From assembly GCA_001465935.1 (NCBI GenBank), contig LNKV01000038.1, forward strand, positions 840,393 through 904,392: a DNA stretch of 64,000 nt, read 5' to 3'. Every line of letters starts with the position of its first letter. Position 1 is the first letter of the stretch. Of this stretch, positions 58,239 to 64,000 are shown one piece after another. The position numbers and the translations under genes were made by a program. Below the pieces are notes generated by a model. It ran no database searches. It was not told where the DNA came from and saw nothing but the letters and a program-made list of their open reading frames with translations. This DNA is from Clarireedia homoeocarpa (Eukaryota; Ascomycota; Leotiomycetes; Helotiales; Rutstroemiaceae).

Positions 58239-59198
58239 ATGTTCTCTTTCGCCACTGTTTTCGTTGCTGCTGCGGTTGCTGCTGGCGTCCTCGCCAGCCC
58301 TGCTGGAACACCCGCCGCGCTTGCCAAACGGAATAGCTCCAACTCATCAGGCATGAATAACGGCTTCCACTACCAATTCTGTATGTGCAATGCCGACATT
58401 AATTCTAAATTCTCAAAAATGTTTAGCGCTAACCAAGCGTTGAGGGGATGATGGCTTTACCACCACCTACACCAACGGGGCTGCCGGGTTATACTCCGTG
58501 ACCTGGTCTAATGTTGGTGATTTCACCTCGGGTAAGGGCTGGTAGTAGGCTTAGCCTAGGAGCATTAGTTTCTCCGGACCCGTCAACTCTGGGGGCAACT
58601 TCTACCTTGCTATATACACTTGGTCATAACAAGGCGAGAACTATGTAGGTCCTTTCTGCGGACTGACGCAATGATATGTGACTGCAATTCGACTCTGAAT
58701 AGATTCTCGAGGATTTCGCCACTTTACAATCAGTGCTCTGATGGCAAGAGCCATGGCACTCTTTACAGCGATGGGAGCGATTACCAGGTCTGCCTGGTCG
58801 ACCGTGGCAACAACTACCTCCAGAACTGGTCCGTCTGCAAAAACAAGCGTACTAGCGGCACTGTTACAATGGCAAACTACTACAATTACTACCAGTCTCA
58901 GGGCATGACCGACAACCCACTCAGCGCTGCTGCTTACCAGATCGTCTCTATGGAGTACTGCGGCAGCTCTGGTTCCGTCAGCATCACCGTCTCCTCCGAT
59001 GCTCCTGTAGGTAGTTCAAATTCGAGTACTCCAAGCATGCCAAGCACATCTGCATCTTCGATACCGTCGTCGATCCCTATCTCTGGCAATTGCGCTCAGC
59101 TCTACGGCCAATGGGGTGGCATAGGCTAGAGCGGTAGTGTATACTGTGTATCTGGCAGCTGTAAGTATTCCAATGCTTATTACTCCCAGTGCTTGTAG
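58239..59198 (+). pseudogene. GH11 endo-xylanase with C-terminal CBM1, RIP-inactivated
   Basis: The first exon encodes a signal peptide (MFSFATVFVAAAVAAGVLAS) and NNGFHYQF. It splices to DDGFTTTYTNGAAGLYSVTW, then SNVGDFTSGKGW and ISFSGPVNSGGNFYLAIYTW, all GH11 beta-jelly-roll strands. Later come GTLYSDGSDYQV, KRTSGTVTMANYYNYYQSQG and VSMEYCGSSGSVSITVS with the acid/base Glu. A Ser/Pro linker and a CBM1 (CAQLYGQWGGIG, a TAG at the conserved Trp, SGSVYCVSGSC) end at 59198. TAG/TAA stops stand after GKGW (two TAG, then another after Ala), in the YTWS block, and at the CBM1 Trp. All fit Gln or Trp codons changed by C-to-T or G-to-A. The middle around 58620-58740 is unclear and may hold a frameshift. 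The intact ancestor degraded xylan. Confidence 0.82.
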
Positions 59199-59449
59199 AT
59201 ACGGGGTACGCTTGCAACAATTAGCGTTATAGCAGAAGGGTACATCATTAGGATCCAGAGGACAGTTAGGATACAAGAAGCAGCAGGAAAACTTTACAAA
59301 CACTTCAGTTCACCTTTTTCGTAATTTAACGTGCACGCGTGAAGAAGGTGCCAGAACCTCCCTGGGTTATATCATAGCTCCTAATCTAGTCAGTACATAC
59401 GCGCAAGACGCTCCAAAACCCGTTTTTGTCGTGTCAAAGATTTTGTGAG

Positions 59450-62400
59450 AATTGAATCCATGGCATTCTCCACTAACATCTTCACAGGACTTATAATCGA
59501 TAAATGAAAGTATTTTTAAATCGAGGAATAATCTTTAAAAGCTAAGTTAATTTTATTTTATATTTATTAGTTATAGAAGATATTAGAATTAAGAATATAA
59601 TTTAATATATAATATTTATTTATTTAATAACTTTTTATAAAACTTTTTTTTCTAATAAATAAATATTTTAAAGATTTTAAAAAATTATTTATTTATTTAA
59701 ATTTAAATTATTTAAAATAATAAAAAATTTTTAAATTTTTATTAATTAATTAAAAAAATATTAAATAATTTAATATTTAATTTAATATAATATAAAATAT
59801 TTAATTTTAAAATAATTTTATATTTATTTAATATATTTTATTTAATTTTTTAATATTTCTTTAAAATAATTATAAATATTTTAAAAATAAACTTTTTTAA
59901 AAAAATATAATAATTTAAATATTATAAATTTTTAATATTAATAATCTTTATATATTATATTTATTTAATTATTTAATTATTTAAAATATTATTTTTAATA
60001 ATATTTTAAATTTTTAAATATATAATTTATATAATTATTATATATATAAATTTTTTTAAAAACTTTTAATTTTTGATTTTAAAAATAATATTAATTAATT
60101 TTTAATAAAGTTAATATTTAAATATTTATAATTAATTAAAAGTTTAAATTTATATTATAATTTATATAAAGATAATTAAAATAATTTTTATTATAAATTA
60201 GAAGTAAGTCTAATTAAAAAATAAATCTATTAACTAATATAATTTATATTATTTATAATTAAAAAGAATTTAATTTTTAAAAAACTATATCTATTTAAAA
60301 ATTAGAAGATATATAAAATAAATAATTAAAAAAAAATATAAATGTAAAATCGATTATTAATTAATAAATTTAAATAAATATAATAAAAGATCTTTTAACT
60401 TTTTTTTTATTATAACTTTCAATTAATAAAAATATTTTCAATCTTTTTATTATAATCTTTTAAATAAAATTAAATATTTTAAAGAATATAATATTAATAA
60501 AAATAAAACTATTTATTTTAAAATTAATAAAAGTTTTAGTTTAAAATAAATATTGATTTTTTAATAATATATAAAGAAATATTATATATATTTTTAAGTA
60601 ATTTAATTAAATCTAAATATCTTATATTTTTTATTTTATTTTATAAAGAGTTTTTAATTAAATATAATTTTTTACTTAATTATTAATCTCTTAAATAATA
60701 ATAATAGTTTTAACTTTATATATATTCTTTTATTTTTATTTAATTATTATATCGAAATATTCTTTTTTTTATTTAGAAAAGTTAATATTAATAATATTAA
60801 TATAATAAAAAATAATTTTATAAAGTTTATTAAAATTACTTTTAAAAAGTAAGTTATTTTTAAATTTATTTTAAAGAATAAAAGTTTAGTTTTTTAATAT
60901 AAAATAAAATATCTTATAAATTATAAAATTAATTAATATTAATTAATTAAAATAAATAAGATTAATTCTATAATTAAATAGAGAATAATTAATTTAATTA
61001 ATAATAATTTCTTTATTACTTTTAATTAAAAGACTAATAAAATAATATATAAAAATAGATATTATAAAATTATAAAAAAGTTTAAATAGTTCTAATAATT
61101 TCTTAATATTATTTTATTATTTAAAGAAGTTAAAGAATCTAACTAATTTTTATAAAATAATAAATTAATATTATTAACTCTCGATCTAGTTTTTATAATA
61201 TTTAATTAATTTAAAAAGTGAATTTTTATAGATTATTTTTTTAAAATTAAGTTAACTAATATTAAAATATAAAGTTAATAATAAAACTTTTTAAATAAAA
61301 ATAAAGGTATCGAGATAGTTATAAATAAAACTTAATATTTATTTTTAATTTAAAGTAATTTAGAGTTATTATAAAAAGTAAATATAACTTTTTAATTAAT
61401 TATTTAATAGAAAGTAAAAGTTTTTATAGAAATAAATTTTTAAAATAATTTAATATAATACTTTTAATTTAATTATTAATATATTTATAAACTTAATATT
61501 TATTAAAGTAAATATATATAATTAATTAATTAAGAATTATTTACTTTTATAAAAATAAAAAGGTATTTAAATTATTATTAAATTTATTAATTAAATTAGT
61601 AATTTAAAAAAAATATTCTAAATATTAATTAAAAGAAAATAATTTATATATTAAATATATATAAAATAGTAAATTAATTAATTTAATATCTTCTTTAATA
61701 AATATTTTAATATTATAATATAAATTATCACTTAACTTTTTAATCTAATAAATAAAATTTTAAAACTTTATTAAAGAAATTAGTTAATTTTATAATTATT
61801 ATTATAAATAATATTCTATTAAAAAAAGATTAAAAGTAATATTAAAAAAATATTAGAAGAGATATAAATATTAATTAATTTAGTAAGTTAGATTTATTAT
61901 AATATATATTATTATTATTGAATTTTAATTTATATTAATAATTTTAAAATTAATTTAATTAATATTATAACTTCGTTTTTTTATAAAACTAGAGTAAAAA
62001 GATTTTAATCTCTCGATTAAAATAATAAAGAATCAATTTATTTATTTTTTTCTTTTTCTTTTCTTCTATATTAATATTTAAATTCACGAGGATATTATTT
62101 ATTATTTAAGTTTCTAAGTTATTATTATCTTTAAAATAAAAATATCAAATTAAATAAATAAAGTTATATATAAAAGTAAATTTATAAAATATTTTATTAC
62201 TTTTCTTGAATATATTGTATTTAATATTTTAGAAAAAAGATATATTATTATTAGAATTAATAAATAAAAGTAAAAATATAAATAAAAATAAAAGTAATTA
62301 AAATATAATAAAAATAATAAAAGTATTTATATTATTATATAATAAAATAGATTTTCTTTTAATAATTTAATAGTTTTTTAAATAAAGAAGATTAGAATAA

Positions 62401-63440
62401 AATATTATTTAAATAGTTATTAGTTAGTTAAAAAGATTAATATTAAATTATTAATAATATAATAATATATTTATAAATAAAATTATATTATTTTTAAAAT
62501 TAATAATTAGAGAATTAAAAAGATTGAAAAACTTTAAGAGTTTATATATATATAATAATTATATAGATTATATATTTAAAATATATATATATATATTAAA
62601 TATATTTAAAAGTCTATTTTATTATTAAAATTAATATTCTTGAATATCAAATAATTAGATAATTAAATAAATATAATATATTAATATTATTAATTTTAGT
62701 AATCGATAATATTCGAATTATTATAATATATATAAACTAATTATTTTTAATTTTCTAGTTTCGAGTAAAGAAATTATAATTACTTTAATAATAATAATAT
62801 TAATAATATTATATTAATATAAATAAAAGAAACTTTATTTTATTTACTAAATTAAAAAACTAAATTAATTTTTATTATTACTTTATTATATTTATTTAAT
62901 CTTTATAAGACTTTTTTATAAAATCAAATTTATATATTTAAAATAATAAAGATTAATTTCAAAAATAAATTAATAATATAATTTTTTATTATTATTAAAT
63001 AATTTAAATTCTTTTAAAAACTTTAAATTAATTATTTTAAATATTTAATAAACTTATATACAATCTTAAAAATTATATTTTATATATTCTATTATTAAGA
63101 TAATTAATATAAATTTAATATTATTTTAATTTATAAGATCGACTAATTATTTAAAAAATAATAAATTAATAAAGATAGTAAATAAATTACTTTTTTATTA
63201 TTTAAATAATTATATTTTACTCTCTATTTTTAATATATTATTATAGTTTCTTTATTCGAGATTAATACTAAATCTTTAATTTCTAATAAATATTTAAAGT
63301 TTTTAATTATATTTTTTCAATCTAAATTAAATACTTTTCTACTTTATTAATTATATAATTATAAAAATATTTTAAAAGAAGATATAGAAAATAAACTTTA
63401 TTATAATCTATTATATAAGATATTAACTAAAGAATTAAAG
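59450..63440. other. AT-rich RIP-type block
   Basis: Four kilobases of almost pure A/T, without a readable frame. Its position upstream of the reverse-transcriptase relic suggests that it includes the 5' part of the same retroelement, but no motif can be read to prove it. Confidence 0.6.
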
Positions 63441-63449
63441 ATTATTAAA

Positions 63450-64000
63450 GAATATTTTATTTAGAGTCTAATAAAAAAATTTATTAAATTTAATTAAACT
63501 TTATTTATTATCTCGATCATTTTTATTGAAAAATTAAATAAATTATTATATTTCTATATTAACTTCTAAATATTTAATATTTTTATTTATAAAGATTATT
63601 ATTTATTATTATTTATTAATAAAATCTTTATTTATATTTTTTATATAAAGATTTTTATTAAATTAAATATTAAATAAATATTTTATTATATTAAAATAGA
63701 TTTAATTTTAAAAGAGTTTATTATATTCTATATATATTATAATATTTATAAATATAAAATTATATTATTTAGATTAACTAATAGTTTCGTAACTTATTAA
63801 TATTATATAAATAATATTCTCTTTAATTACTTAGATATCTTTTATATTATATACTTTAATAATATCTTGATCTATTTTAAAAATTTACTTAAATATTAAA
63901 TCTATATTAAATTAGTTTTATAATAACTCTAAAATACTAAACTATAAGCTGATCTCAAAAAGTATAAATTCGATATTATTTATATTAAATACTTAGAGTT
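63450..64000 (+). pseudogene. Ty3/gypsy reverse transcriptase relic, running off the window
   Basis: Plus-strand reading gives the order of a gypsy reverse transcriptase with RIP-type changes. A finger/palm stretch is followed by LFRLTNSFVTY (the FGLTNAP-like block) at about 63768-63800. Then comes the catalytic YxDD region as IIYFNNILIYFKNL (Asp codons turned to Asn by G-to-A) at about 63845-63890. ADLKKYKFDIIYIKYLEL closes the window. TAA and TAG codons stand at expected Gln positions. Both catalytic Asp are lost, so the copy is inactive. Confidence 0.75.

Overview
The window is nuclear DNA of a filamentous ascomycete (Pezizomycotina). Short GT-AG introns of about 45-110 bp, Zn2Cys6 regulators, secreted hydrolases and an N-terminal STAND/ankyrin protein all point that way. 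Gene-bearing DNA alternates sharply with very AT-rich blocks. Inside those blocks the old retrotransposon reading frames carry stops almost only where CAA, CAG or TGG would stand, which is the signature of repeat-induced point mutation (RIP). The gene set would suit a Leotiomycete such as a Sclerotiniaceae relative, but that is inference.

Layout. 1-4640: relics of Ty3/gypsy-type retrotransposons (integrase and chromodomain, LTRs, a gag-only element, one N in the assembly) and AT-rich DNA. 4783-7816: a five-exon ankyrin gene. 8332-11640: nested, RIP-degraded LTR elements with readable target-site duplications. 11846-14505: a decayed island with a transporter relic, an intact small secreted protein made of three 27-residue repeats, and an N-terminally truncated acyltransferase. 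14547-34632: ordinary gene-rich DNA with a membrane protein, serine carboxypeptidase, PI-PLC-like phosphodiesterase, Zn2Cys6 factor divergent from a Gal80-like oxidoreductase, histidine acid phosphatase, RNase H, FAD monooxygenase, alpha/beta hydrolase and a second Zn2Cys6 factor. 34633-41604: about 7 kb without a recognisable gene, rich in microsatellites, upstream of that second regulator. 41605-44789: two adjacent broken genes for secreted proteins (SGNH hydrolase with FG-GAP repeats, and an HELFH zincin-like protein). 46183-47629: a UbiA-type membrane enzyme of the kind that includes fungal membrane terpene cyclases, followed by a cytochrome P450 remnant. 47921-56649: a membrane-anchored Cys-rich protein, a truncated pyruvate decarboxylase pseudogene, two unrecognised genes, a foldback element, a solo LTR and a small coiled-coil gene whose first coding exon is only the ATG. 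58239-59198: a GH11 xylanase-CBM1 pseudogene. 59450-64000: an AT-rich block ending in a gypsy reverse transcriptase relic that runs off the window.

Exon structures were worked out by hand from splice sites. For every gene called intact the summed exon lengths are divisible by three and the reading frame is open. The most interesting items are the secreted repeat protein (a possible processed-peptide precursor), the UbiA cyclase-like gene with its P450 remnant, and the unrecognised 399/94-residue gene pair. No tRNA, rRNA or CRISPR was found.
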